Below are positions 1-8,119 of a DNA stretch of 49,697 bases, in pieces (the stretch's first letter is position 1; every line of letters starts with the position of its first letter). Made by a program: the position numbers and the translations under genes. The notes below the pieces were generated by a model. The model was not told the DNA's origin. It ran no database searches and was given only the letters and a program-made list of their open reading frames with translations. The stretch is from an uncultured Fimbriimonadales bacterium (GTDB taxonomy: Bacteria > Armatimonadota > Fimbriimonadia > Fimbriimonadales > GBS-DC): assembly GCA_937992175.1 (NCBI GenBank), contig CALKLF010000011.1:1-49697 (forward strand). The letters run 5' to 3'.

Positions 1-10
1 AGCGCGGATG

Positions 11-231
11 GTGCGACGGCATTCTTGCCGTCGCATGTTGAGGATACCCAGGCGACACGACGGCAAGAATGCCGTCGCACCAAAAGAGGGCGTTTTCACA
101 TTAGAGGAGCTTAAGTTACTCAAGTGTGAGATCGTCCCCAAAACGCGCGAAGCGCGCGCGGTGCGACGGCATTCCTGCCCTCGCTTGTTGAGAATACACA
201 GGTGGCGCGACGGCAAGAATGCCATCGCACC
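11..231. repeat. Two copies of a 71-bp palindromic (BIME-like) repeat
   Basis: Positions 11-81 and 161-231 are two same-orientation copies of a 71-bp unit. Each unit starts with a hairpin (arm GTGCGACGGC, loop ATTCTT or ATTCCT), has a linker containing TTGAG and ATAC, and ends with the reverse-complement hairpin (loop AAGAAT). The whole unit is therefore also a large inverted repeat. The copies differ at several scattered bases, so the duplication is not recent. No gene is visible in 1-589, and the short open frames here are just repeat read-through. Confidence 0.85.
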
Positions 232-479
232 TGGAGCGACGGCGGCTTGATAAAGGCATCCCACTACAACCTGCAGAGCCTGCCTATTTTTAGTGAACGC
301 AGCGTCGCACGACTCGTCCAATCGGCTGCTGGACAGCATTTTGCGCTTTTATTGCGAGACCGACGCAGCGGGGAACATCCTCCAGCGCGGGCTGTTCAGT
401 CTTTCAGAAGAGACGCATCTGCTATGAGTTCTATCAGTCGGGGCAGCAGTAAGTCTTCCCGCAAAGCATTGAACCGAAT

Positions 480-563
480 GAGATTTCTCGCCTTCGGCTC
501 GGAATGACAGGTTTCTTCGCGCAAAAACCGCTTTGTCATTCCGAGCCGAAGTTGAGGAATCTC
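480..563. repeat. 30-bp inverted repeat pair (GAGATT...GGAATGACA element)
   Basis: The left arm 480-509 and right arm 534-563 are near-perfect reverse complements of 30 nt, separated by 24 nt. A third single arm of the same element lies at 33054-33083. The pair sits just downstream of the leftward MBL gene and could fold into a long stem that ends its transcript. That role is inferred. Confidence 0.75.
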
Positions 564-589
564 GGCATAGGTAGCGAGCTGGGTTAAAT

Positions 590-1231
590 CTACAGATACG
601 GATTTGTCGCCCGCTCGACGCCGACGGTCGTGTCGGGACCGTGCCCCGGATGCAAAATCGTATCGTCGGGCAGGGTCAGGACGCGCGTATGCAAGTGCTG
701 GCGTAGCGTCTCGAAATCGGCGTGGGGGATGTCGGTGCGCCCGACGCTGCTGGCGAAAATCGCGTCCCCGCAGAACAGGCGCATCGGGTGCGTGTTTTTC
801 AGTAAAAAGCCGAGATGATCAGGCGCGTGCCCGCGCAGCGCCAGCGCTTCAAACTGCAACGCGCCGACAGTGAACTCGTCACCCTCGCGCAGGAAGCGGT
901 CGGGCGGCGGAACAGGCTCTACGGGCGGTAGGTTCAGATAGACGGGGTGTTCGTGAGCATGCTGCGCCCACAGTTCCCACTCGACCTCGGAGATCCAGAA
1001 CGGCGCGCCCGTGTGCTGTTTCAGGGCGCGCACGCCTACCACATGGTCAAAATGCCCGTGCGTGGCTAAAATGGCGAAGACAGGTGGGTTTCCCAGCGCA
1101 TGCAGGCGTTCTATGATGCGCTCCGCCTCCATGCCAGGGTCGATTACTATCGTTTCACGGGTCGCCGCGCACTGCACGAGGTAACAGTTCGCCTGCAGAA
1201 CGCCCAGCGGCAGTTTTTCGATATGCACCAT
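590..1231 (-). CDS. MBL-fold metallo-hydrolase (glyoxalase II-like)
   Basis: This is a 213-residue single-domain metallo-beta-lactamase-fold hydrolase. The metal motif THGHFDH is at residues 57-63 (His58, His60, Asp62, His63), followed by later ligands in the GHAPDH, CGDAIF and HPGHGPDT segments. Small cytosolic members of this group hydrolyse thioesters such as S-lactoylglutathione, but the substrate cannot be read from sequence. No signal peptide is visible. Its ATG shares one base with the TGA of secG, so it is the last gene of a tatA-secG-MBL transcription unit. Fold and metal site are sure; glyoxalase activity is only a guess. Confidence 0.9.
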   Translation of the reverse strand: MVHIEKLPLGVLQANCYLVQCAATRETIVIDPGMEAERIIERLHALGNPPVFAILATHGHFDHVVGVRALKQHTGAPFWISEVEWELWAQHAHEHPVYLNLPPVEPVPPPDRFLREGDEFTVGALQFEALALRGHAPDHLGFLLKNTHPMRLFCGDAIFASSVGRTDIPHADFETLRQHLHTRVLTLPDDTILHPGHGPDTTVGVERATNPYL

Positions 1232-1461
1232 CAGGGCATGTAGTTGACGACGGCGGTCAGCACGAACATCGTGACGGCTAAAATCAGCGTCAGGCGCGAC
1301 AGGTTGTCATCGAAGCCGGGCTTCGCCTTGCCGAACATGCTATCCGCCGCGCCCGGACTGAAAATACCTTCCGAGCGCGAGGTCTGAATGGCGACCAGCC
1401 CGATGAACAGCGCCATGATAATCATGTCCACCCAGGTCAGCACGATTTTCAGGATCTCCAT
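1231..1461 (-). CDS. secG: Preprotein translocase subunit SecG
   Basis: This 76-residue protein has two hydrophobic helices (about residues 5-25 and 55-75) joined by a polar loop rich in Gly, Ser and Phe, which is the SecG layout. SecG is a small subunit of the SecYEG channel in the inner membrane and supports SecA-driven export. A GGAG element lies 6 nt before the ATG. The start overlaps the end of tatA by 13 nt and the stop overlaps the MBL start by 1 nt, so translation is probably coupled. SecG sequences are poorly conserved; the call rests on size, topology and the loop. Confidence 0.85.
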   Translation of the reverse strand: MEILKIVLTWVDMIIMALFIGLVAIQTSRSEGIFSPGAADSMFGKAKPGFDDNLSRLTLILAVTMFVLTAVVNYMP

Positions 1462-1679
1462 TGTCGCTCCTCGTCGTAGGGATCGATGTTCTGGATGCGC
1501 TCGCGGATTTCGTCGACAGGCTCTTCGAGTGAGCGCGTGACTTCCTCGCCCGCTTTTTTGAATTCGCGCATGGCTTGCCCGACCGAGCGCGCAATCTCCG
1601 GCAGCTTGCGCGGGCCGAAGATGAGCAGCGCGATTACGAACAAGACCATGATTTCGGTAAAGCCGATGCTTCCGAACAT
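1449..1679 (-). CDS. tatA: Sec-independent translocase protein TatA/TatE family
   Basis: This 76-residue protein has one N-terminal transmembrane helix (residues 7-21), the hinge FGPRKLPE, and an amphipathic helix followed by a charged tail. This is the TatA/B/E pattern: TatA forms the pore of the twin-arginine pathway for folded proteins. The FGP hinge and short tail favour TatA over TatB. A GGAGGG ribosome site (1686-1691) and a GGTATAAT promoter (-10 at 1711-1716) precede it. TatC is not in the window. A likely substrate in the window is the superoxide dismutase at 47967-48722. Confidence 0.92.
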   Translation of the reverse strand: MFGSIGFTEIMVLFVIALLIFGPRKLPEIARSVGQAMREFKKAGEEVTRSLEEPVDEIRERIQNIDPYDEERQWRS

Positions 1680-1685
1680 AGATTT

Positions 1686-1718
1686 CCCTCCGCCCTCTGG
1701 CGGCGCGTGTATTATACC
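1686..1718 (-). promoter_or_regulatory. tatA-secG-MBL promoter and ribosome binding site
   Basis: On the minus strand an extended -10, GGTATAAT (TATAAT at 1716-1711), is followed by GGAGGG (1691-1686) a few bases before the tatA ATG. This operon therefore has a conventional leader, unlike the many leaderless genes in this window. The rest of the gap to 1880 shows nothing recognisable. Confidence 0.6.
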
Positions 1719-1880
1719 TCTAAAGCTTGCCCACTCGATACGAGCTTCCTCAAAGCGTTTTAGGGTAAGGCTGGAATGGAACTCGGTGTAGTAACTCAGG
1801 GCACGCTCGCAAATGGGCTGATTTAATAGATAACCTGCAACCGTTGAGTCAGCGTGTAGACATTCATAGTTAGATAATAC

Positions 1881-2915
1881 CTAAAGTCCCGCCCACTCGA
1901 TGTAGGCGCGTACCCAGCCTGCGAACGCGCCGCCGAACAGCATCACGAGCAGCGCGCCGACCGCCAGAAAGGGACCGAACGGCAACATGGTCGGCGTCTC
2001 TTCGAACGAGTCATCGAGGGGTTCCTCTTCAGGTTGACCCAGCGCGGCGTACACGCGCTGTTGCACGCGGCGGGGCAGGAGCGTAATCAGCGCGTCTACC
2101 CAGAGCGTGTAGAGCGCGCACGAGAGCAACAGGCTCCCCAGCGGTTCAGGCGGAATCGGCTCTTCGTCGGTTGGTTCTGTTGAGCTGAGTCGCGCCGCGT
2201 GACGGCTCCGTAGCAGCGTCCACAGCCCGCCCAGAATCGCGCCCGTCGCGATGGAGACGGCGAAGGCGACCAGCATACCCGGCGCGAGCAGCAGCGCGCC
2301 CATCCCACGCACGAGCTTGATGTCGCCGTGCCCCATCGCGTCCTTGCGGAACCCAATCCGCCCCAGAATCGCAATCAGGCTGAACAGCCCCGCGCCCAGA
2401 AGCGCGCCCAGCGCAGCGTTGCGCAGGTTCAACACGCCCAGCGACGCCCACTCCCAATCGGTCGGCGCGCCTTTCAGCAGCCCCGCATGCAGCAACCCCA
2501 GAATGAGCAACGCCACATTCAACTCGTCGGGAATAATGTAATGCTGCAGGTCAATAAAAAAGATGGCAATCAGAACCGACGCCGCAAGCGCGTAGCACAC
2601 AAAGCGCAACGGCGACTCGCCCATAATCAGCCACTGATGCCACAGCCACGCCCATACTGCCGCGTTCCACAACTCCACCAGAAAGTAGCGGATTGGTATC
2701 GAGGCGCGGCAGTAGCGACACTTGCCCGCCTGAACCAGATAACTCAACAGAGGAACCAGGTCGCGCACGCCGAGCCGATGTCTGCAGGCAGGGCAGTGCG
2801 AAGGCGGGAACGCAATCGAAAGGTTTCGGGGCAGACGGTAAATCAGCACATTCAGAAAGCTGCCTACCGCCGCCCCGAACGCGACGCCGAAAACGATGCT
2901 CCACGCAGGAAGCAT
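1881..2915 (-). CDS. pilD: Type 4 prepilin peptidase (A24 family)
   Basis: This 344-residue polytopic membrane aspartyl protease cleaves prepilin leader peptides and N-methylates the new N-terminus. An N-terminal domain with two CxxC pairs (CPAC and CRYC, about residues 41-71) marks the bifunctional form. The first catalytic Asp lies in FFIDLQHYIIPDE (about residue 121) and the second in GHGDIK, the GxGD motif. The C-terminal third is longer than usual and contains an acidic insert. Its ATG overlaps the pilC stop (TAATG). Likely substrates in the window include the pseudopilin at 14649-15494. Confidence 0.95.
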   Translation of the reverse strand: MLPAWSIVFGVAFGAAVGSFLNVLIYRLPRNLSIAFPPSHCPACRHRLGVRDLVPLLSYLVQAGKCRYCRASIPIRYFLVELWNAAVWAWLWHQWLIMGESPLRFVCYALAASVLIAIFFIDLQHYIIPDELNVALLILGLLHAGLLKGAPTDWEWASLGVLNLRNAALGALLGAGLFSLIAILGRIGFRKDAMGHGDIKLVRGMGALLLAPGMLVAFAVSIATGAILGGLWTLLRSRHAARLSSTEPTDEEPIPPEPLGSLLLSCALYTLWVDALITLLPRRVQQRVYAALGQPEEEPLDDSFEETPTMLPFGPFLAVGALLVMLFGGAFAGWVRAYIEWAGL

Positions 2916-4135
2916 TAACTCTGATTCTGGCTGAGGTTAGAAATTACCTCAATCATTGGTAAGAACATTGAGATGACGATGAAGCCGACGATGAAGCCCA
3001 GTAACACAATCATCACCGGCTCAATCGCCGCTGTGAGGCTCGCGATGGTCATCTCCACCTCGTTCTCGTAGAAGTCGGCGATTTTGTTGAGCATGTGGTC
3101 GAGCGAACCCGATTCCTCGCCGACGCTGACCATATGCACCACCATCGGCGGGAACATCTTGCTGCGCTGGAGCGGGTCGGCGATTTTCTCGCCTTCGCGG
3201 ATTCGGGCGCGCGATTCGATCACGGCGTCCGACACGACCGAGTTGCCCACCACGCCCGCGACGGTCTCCATCGCCTGCAGAATCGGCACGCCCGACGCCA
3301 GCAGCGTGCCCATCGTGCGGCTGAAACGCGCCATCACGATTTTATGATGGAGCGGACCGAACACGGGGATACGCAGCTTCACCCGATCGGCGACGCGCCG
3401 TCCGACGCGCGTGCTGACGAACAGTTTGTAGGCAATCAGCACCGCCAGCACTGCGATAATCACCACATACCAGCGTTGCGTGAAGAGCGCGCTGAGGTCA
3501 ATCAGGAACTGCGTGGGCGCGGGCATCTCCTTAATGCCCAGCTCTTTGAACAGGCTGGCAAACTGTGGCACGAGCCACGACACGAGGAAAATCACGATGC
3601 CGACCGCCGCCAGCAACACGATGACGGGGTAGGTCAGCGCGGAGCGGATTTTGCGCCGCAGCTCCACATCTTTTTCGAGGAAGCCCGCGATGCGCTGCAG
3701 CGACTCTTCCAGCACGCCGCCAACCTCGCCCGCGCGAATCAGACCGATAATCAGCTGGCTGAATGCTTTCGGGTGGCGCGCCATCGAGCGGGAGAGGCTC
3801 TCGCCCGATTCGACGCGGGCGGAGAGATCCATCAGAATCTTGCGCAGGCGGGCGTTGTTCGTTTGCGCCTGCAGCACATCGAGACAGCGAATGAGCGACA
3901 CGCCCGCGTCGAGCATCGTGGAGAACTGGCGGGCGAAGATGGCGAGGTCGCTCAGCTTCACGCGCCCATAGCCGCCCGCGGGCACGCGCGGCGCCTTGCG
4001 GTCCTCGGTGATTTCAATGACCTGCAGCCCTTCGGCTTGGAGGCGTTTTTTCAGTTCCTCTGCGTTGGGCGCTTCAACCTTGCCCGAACGGGTTTGCCCG
4101 TTCGCGTCTCGTATCGTGTAGTTGAAGTACGGCAT
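2915..4135 (-). CDS. pilC: Type IV pilus inner-membrane platform protein PilC
   Basis: This 406-residue protein is of the type II secretion F family. It has an N-terminal IRDANGQ-type domain followed by two T2SSF repeats (about residues 70-195 and 275-400), each with a DAGVSL/ASGVPI-like motif and membrane helices. PilC couples the PilB and PilT motors to pilin insertion or removal at the inner membrane. AGGAGGCG precedes the ATG. It lies between pilT and the prepilin peptidase in a pilB-pilT-pilC-pilD operon. A diverged second copy is encoded at 19651-20859. Confidence 0.95.
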   Translation of the reverse strand: MPYFNYTIRDANGQTRSGKVEAPNAEELKKRLQAEGLQVIEITEDRKAPRVPAGGYGRVKLSDLAIFARQFSTMLDAGVSLIRCLDVLQAQTNNARLRKILMDLSARVESGESLSRSMARHPKAFSQLIIGLIRAGEVGGVLEESLQRIAGFLEKDVELRRKIRSALTYPVIVLLAAVGIVIFLVSWLVPQFASLFKELGIKEMPAPTQFLIDLSALFTQRWYVVIIAVLAVLIAYKLFVSTRVGRRVADRVKLRIPVFGPLHHKIVMARFSRTMGTLLASGVPILQAMETVAGVVGNSVVSDAVIESRARIREGEKIADPLQRSKMFPPMVVHMVSVGEESGSLDHMLNKIADFYENEVEMTIASLTAAIEPVMIVLLGFIVGFIVISMFLPMIEVISNLSQNQS

Positions 4136-4156
4136 AGACGGTTCGCCTCCTGAGTA

Positions 4157-5374
4157 TTAGCGTCCGCGCGGGGGCGGCGGGGTTCCCGGCGCGCCCGGCA
4201 CGCCGCCCGTCGGCGCAATCATCTTGCGCAGCTCGTCGGGGTTAATCGCCCGCGACATCGCCTCTTCGTAGGTCACCCAGCCCTTCACATAGAGGTCGCG
4301 TAGCGACTGATCCATCGTCTGCATGCCCAGCTGCCCGCTGGTCTGAATCATCGTGTGGATCTGGTGCGTCTTGTTCTCGCGGATGAGGTTTCGAATGGCG
4401 GGCGTGGCAATCATCACCTCGACAGCGGGCACACGCCCCGGCTGCCCCGCGCGCGGCAACAGCTGCTGACTGATAATCGCCTGCAGGTTGTTCGCTAACT
4501 GAATGCGAATCTGCTCCTGTTGCCCCGGCGGGAACACATCGACAATACGGTCAATCGACTCGGCGGCGTTGTTCGTGTGCAGCGTTGCGAAGACCAGGTG
4601 TCCCGTCTCGGCAGCGGTGATGGCAAGCTGAATCGTCTCCAGGTCGCGCATTTCGCCCACCAGAATCACATCCGGGTCTTCACGCAACGCGGAGCGCAGC
4701 GCCGCCGCGAACGACTTGGTATCCTGCCCCAGCTCGCGCTGGTTGATGATACTCGACTTGTGCTGGTGCAGATACTCAATCGGGTCCTCAACGGTGATGA
4801 TATGCACGCTGCGTTCGGTGTTAATCTGATTAATCATCGCCGCAAGCGAGGTGGACTTGCCCGATCCTGTGGGACCCGTCACCAGAATCAGTCCGCGCGG
4901 GCGGCGCGTGAGTTCTTCCAGCACGGGCGGCAAGTTCAGCTCGCGAATGGTGGGCACGCGCGCGGGGATTAAGCGGAACGCCGCCGCCACCGCGCCTTTA
5001 TCTTTATACACATTCACGCGGAAACGCGCGATTTTGTGCAGGCTGTAAGAGAAGTCCAGTTCGTAGTTCGTTTCGAACTTTTGAATCTGCTCGTCGGTGA
5101 GAATCTCGTACATCATGCGCTGCGTCTGCGTGGGCTGCGCTTTTTCGTAGTTCAGGCGCAGCAGTTGCCCATCGACGCGAATCACGGGCTCCACGAACGG
5201 GCACAGGTGCAGGTCGGACGCGCCCTTTTCGGTAACGATGTAGAGCAGCTCGTCGATATGCGTATCTTCGAGGCTGCGCGGTTGTGCTACGGCAGGCGCA
5301 GCGGGTGCGGAGGGAGTAGCGGTCGCCGTTCCACCTCCGTTCGCGGGCATACTCGGTGTCGGGTTCATATTCAT
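4157..5374 (-). CDS. pilT: Twitching motility ATPase PilT
   Basis: This 405-residue hexameric ATPase drives pilus retraction. After a low-complexity Ala/Pro-rich N-terminus (residues 8-33) come a PAS-like N-domain and the RecA core: Walker A GPTGSGKS (167-174), an Asp-rich VEDPIE, Walker B with GEMRDLET (about 239-246), and the His box HLVFATLHTNNAAES. The AIRNLIRENK segment near residue 329 matches the AIRNLIRE motif that is diagnostic for PilT. AAGGAGGT lies 11 nt before the ATG. The C-terminus ends in a Pro/Gly-rich tail. Confidence 0.96.
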   Translation of the reverse strand: MNMNPTPSMPANGGGTATATPSAPAAPAVAQPRSLEDTHIDELLYIVTEKGASDLHLCPFVEPVIRVDGQLLRLNYEKAQPTQTQRMMYEILTDEQIQKFETNYELDFSYSLHKIARFRVNVYKDKGAVAAAFRLIPARVPTIRELNLPPVLEELTRRPRGLILVTGPTGSGKSTSLAAMINQINTERSVHIITVEDPIEYLHQHKSSIINQRELGQDTKSFAAALRSALREDPDVILVGEMRDLETIQLAITAAETGHLVFATLHTNNAAESIDRIVDVFPPGQQEQIRIQLANNLQAIISQQLLPRAGQPGRVPAVEVMIATPAIRNLIRENKTHQIHTMIQTSGQLGMQTMDQSLRDLYVKGWVTYEEAMSRAINPDELRKMIAPTGGVPGAPGTPPPPRGR

Positions 5375-5399
5375 GGTTCGGTGAGACCTCCTTGTGGTA

Positions 5400-7163
5400 T
5401 CAATAGAATCCTGCGGTGAAGACCACGCGGCGCACCTCGTCGGGCGTGGTGACGCCCTCCAGTACCTTAATCAATCCATCCTCGCGCAGTTCCTTCATGC
5501 CGTTCGCTTTCGCCGCCTCTTTGATGTCGGAGAGCGGCGCGCGGCGCACGATGAGTTCGGCGATTTCGGCGTTGACCACCATCAGTTCATAGATGCCGAC
5601 GCGCCCGGCGAAGCCGCGCCCGCGGCAGTGGTCGCAGCCGACGCCTTCCCAGATGGTGACCATCTGGTCGGGGTCTTCAATCTGGAATCCGAAGGCGCGC
5701 AGGTCGGCGGCGGGGATTTCGCGCGGCTCTTTGCAGTGCTGGCACACCCGACGCGCGAGGCGTTGCGCCATCACGCCTGTCACGGTCGCCGCAATCAGGT
5801 ACGGCTCCACGCCCATGTCCACCATACGAATCACGGCGGACGGCGCGTCGTTTGTGTGGAGCGTCGACAGCACTAAGTGTCCCGTCAGCGCGGCTTCAAT
5901 CGCAATCTCCGCCGTCTCCAGGTCGCGCATCTCGCCCACCATGATAATGTCGGGGTCTTGACGCAGGAACGCGCGCAGCGCGCTCGCAAAGGTCAAGCCT
6001 GCCTTGCGGTTCACCTGCACCTGCGCGATGCCCGGCAACTGGTACTCAATCGGGTCTTCAATCGTCAAGATGTTCTTTTCGACGGAGTTCAGCTTGTGAA
6101 GTACCGAATACTGGGTGGTGGTTTTGCCCGAACCTGTGGGACCTGTGGACAGCACCATGCCCTGCGGCTGGATCACGAGTTCTTCCAGTCGCGCCTGCGT
6201 TTCAGGCGTGAAGCCGAGTTTGTTCAAACCGAGCAACACGCTGGTCTTGTCCAGAATACGCATGACGATTTTTTCGCCGTGGGGGGTAGGGATGGACGAA
6301 ACGCGCAGGTCATAGTCCTTGTTCTGATAGCGGATGGGAATGCGTCCGTCTTGCGGCAGTCGTTTTTCGGCGATGTTCATCTCCGCCATGATTTTGTAGC
6401 GGGAAATAAGCGGGGCTTGCACATATTTGGGCAGCGAGAGGGCTTCGTGCAGCACACCGTCGATGCGGTAGCGGATGCGCAGGTTGCGGATTTGCGGCTC
6501 CACATGGATGTCGCTGGCGCGCTCGTTGATGGCTTGCTGGATGATGGTGTTCGCCACGCGCACGATGGGACCCTCTTCGGCTTCGCGCAGCACGGCTTTT
6601 TCGTCCTCTTCGGCTTCACCGCGCGCGCTGTAGGCGGCGATGTCGGTCATCACGCTGCCACGCAGGTCTTGCGCACGCACAGGCGCCGCCGCGCTCTCGC
6701 CCCCCCCTGTCGCCGCGCCGTCCGACGCGGAGCCACCGTAGGCTTTGCGAATCGCGTCCTCAATCGCCCCTGGCGCGGCGATGACCTGACGCACCGTACA
6801 GCGCGAGTTCACCCGCACATCGTCAATCGCCATCACATTGTTGGGATCCGCCATCGCTAGGTAGAGGATGTTGCCATCCTTCTTCACGGGGATGACATTA
6901 TAGCGCTTGGCGATATGCTCCTTGACGACATTAATCGCGGACGGCTCGGGCTGCACGCGATCCAGATCGACGAAGGGCATGCCCAGCTCGAACGCTTTGG
7001 CTTCATAGGCGTCGCGCTCGCTCACCACCGCCTGATCGATCAAAATCTGAATCAGGTCCTTGCCCGTCGACTGTTGCACCCTGCGTGCATCTTCCAGCTG
7101 TTCTTGCGTGACTAAGCCCTTCTCCAGCAGATATTCGCCTGCCGTTCTGCGTGTCATAGCCAT
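5400..7163 (-). CDS. pilB: Type IV pilus assembly ATPase PilB (GspE family)
   Basis: This 587-residue ATPase drives pilus extension. The N-terminal 140 residues form a MshEN/T2SSE-N domain, followed by an Ala/Gly linker. The ATPase core has Walker A GPTGSGKT (341-348), Walker B with GEMRDLET (about 410-417) and a His box. A zinc tetracysteine is formed by Cys474/477 and Cys510/513. It is the first gene of the pilus operon. AGGAGTG precedes the ATG and a TATAAT (7203-7208) lies upstream. PilM-Q are not adjacent, which suggests a scattered pilus system. Confidence 0.95.
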   Translation of the reverse strand: MAMTRRTAGEYLLEKGLVTQEQLEDARRVQQSTGKDLIQILIDQAVVSERDAYEAKAFELGMPFVDLDRVQPEPSAINVVKEHIAKRYNVIPVKKDGNILYLAMADPNNVMAIDDVRVNSRCTVRQVIAAPGAIEDAIRKAYGGSASDGAATGGGESAAAPVRAQDLRGSVMTDIAAYSARGEAEEDEKAVLREAEEGPIVRVANTIIQQAINERASDIHVEPQIRNLRIRYRIDGVLHEALSLPKYVQAPLISRYKIMAEMNIAEKRLPQDGRIPIRYQNKDYDLRVSSIPTPHGEKIVMRILDKTSVLLGLNKLGFTPETQARLEELVIQPQGMVLSTGPTGSGKTTTQYSVLHKLNSVEKNILTIEDPIEYQLPGIAQVQVNRKAGLTFASALRAFLRQDPDIIMVGEMRDLETAEIAIEAALTGHLVLSTLHTNDAPSAVIRMVDMGVEPYLIAATVTGVMAQRLARRVCQHCKEPREIPAADLRAFGFQIEDPDQMVTIWEGVGCDHCRGRGFAGRVGIYELMVVNAEIAELIVRRAPLSDIKEAAKANGMKELREDGLIKVLEGVTTPDEVRRVVFTAGFY

Positions 7164-7202
7164 TGGTTATCACTCCTACCCATAGTCCCTGCCGCTTGCA
7201 TA

Positions 7203-7285
7203 ATTATAGCATGTTCTCATTTCGCGCAAGCGGTGCGGTATAATACCACAGGCGGGAGCGGATTCCTGCCATTTCGGAACGGAGG
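7203..7285. promoter_or_regulatory. Divergent promoters of pilB (-) and the STN-like gene (+)
   Basis: Two -10 boxes face outward in a short gap: TATAAT on the minus strand (7208-7203) towards pilB and CGGTATAAT on the plus strand (7239-7244) towards the secreted protein. The plus transcript has a normal leader with GGAGG at 7281-7285. The 30 bp between the two -10 boxes imply overlapping -35 regions and possible co-regulation. Confidence 0.55.
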
Positions 7286-7294
7286 AGAATGAAA

Positions 7295-8086
7295 ATGCGA
7301 ATGATGTGGCTGGTGGGACTGGCGCTGACTGTCGCGTTGAGCGGCGCGCAGGCGGGCGGGCGCACGCAGCGCGGCACGACGCCGCAGGACGACGGGCGTG
7401 TCCCTATTGCGCAGGTGGCGCAGGAGGTCGCGCAGAAGTTCAAGGTGCGAATTATCGTAGACCCCGCGCTTACGGTGCGGGTGACCCCAACGCAGGCGGA
7501 TACGCTGGAGAAAGCGCTGGACGACCTGGTCGCCAACGCGCGCGATGTGGTCTGGCGCAAGGTGTATACCAATAAAGTGCTGGGCATGGAGCCGAACCCA
7601 GAGCAGATTATAAGCGCGACGCGCGCACTGCTTTCGATTGAGCTGGGCGGGGTGATGGTGGTGAACCCGCGCACGGCGACGCTCAACTCGTTCGTGGCGA
7701 ACTACCCTGCGCCGCCGAACTTGGAAGATACGCTGGAACAGATGCAGCCGCCGTTCAGCGCGAAGCCTGTGTATGTGATTCTGAACCCGCGCCTGCAGCA
7801 AGCGGCGCCGCGCGGAACCCCTACGGAACAGTTCAATCAGCTCCAGCAGCAGCTTTTCGAACTGCTGGCGCGCATGTCCCCTGAGGAGCGTAGTCAGGCG
7901 TTGCGCGCAGGCATGAGCATGTGGATGAACGCCGACCCTGCCCTGCGCAATCAGATGATTCTGGAAGGTATGCGCATGTCGTTCGAATACTGGCAGTCCC
8001 TCTCGCCCGACCAGCAGCGCGAGATGATGGAGATGGGACGCAAGTTTTTCGAGCAGTATATGGGCGGCGGACCGATGGAGTACTGA
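7295..8086 (+). CDS. Secreted protein with STN (secretin N-terminal)-like domain
   Basis: This protein of about 263 residues has a Sec signal peptide (MRMMWLVGLALTVALSGAQA). Residues about 35-90 resemble the short secretin/TonB N-terminal (STN) fold: VAQEVAQKFKVRIIVDPAL, then TPTQADTLEKALDDLV. The C-terminal half is Gln/Met-rich with predicted helices and repeated MSPEERSQ / LSPDQQREM stretches, and it ends MGGGPMEY. No secretin pore domain is present. It diverges from pilB, so a periplasmic role in pilus biogenesis is plausible but unproven. ATG 7295 was preferred over ATG 7289 because GGAGG (7281-7285) is then 9 nt away. Confidence 0.75.
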   Translation: MRMMWLVGLALTVALSGAQAGGRTQRGTTPQDDGRVPIAQVAQEVAQKFKVRIIVDPALTVRVTPTQADTLEKALDDLVANARDVVWRKVYTNKVLGMEPNPEQIISATRALLSIELGGVMVVNPRTATLNSFVANYPAPPNLEDTLEQMQPPFSAKPVYVILNPRLQQAAPRGTPTEQFNQLQQQLFELLARMSPEERSQALRAGMSMWMNADPALRNQMILEGMRMSFEYWQSLSPDQQREMMEMGRKFFEQYMGGGPMEY

Positions 8087-8119
8087 CGTGACTGGAAACC
8101 GTCGTTGAGCGGTCTCCAG

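Noticed and set aside
11-231. CRISPR array
   Set aside because: Only two repeat units with palindromic structure, no regular spacers and no cas genes in the window.
202-507. Small gene of 101 codons at the left end
   Set aside because: Starts inside a repeat unit, no ribosome site, Ser/Arg-rich composition without any motif.
3095-4153. A 352-codon plus-strand frame opposite pilC
   Set aside because: Shadow of a well-recognised gene; no ribosome site or motif.
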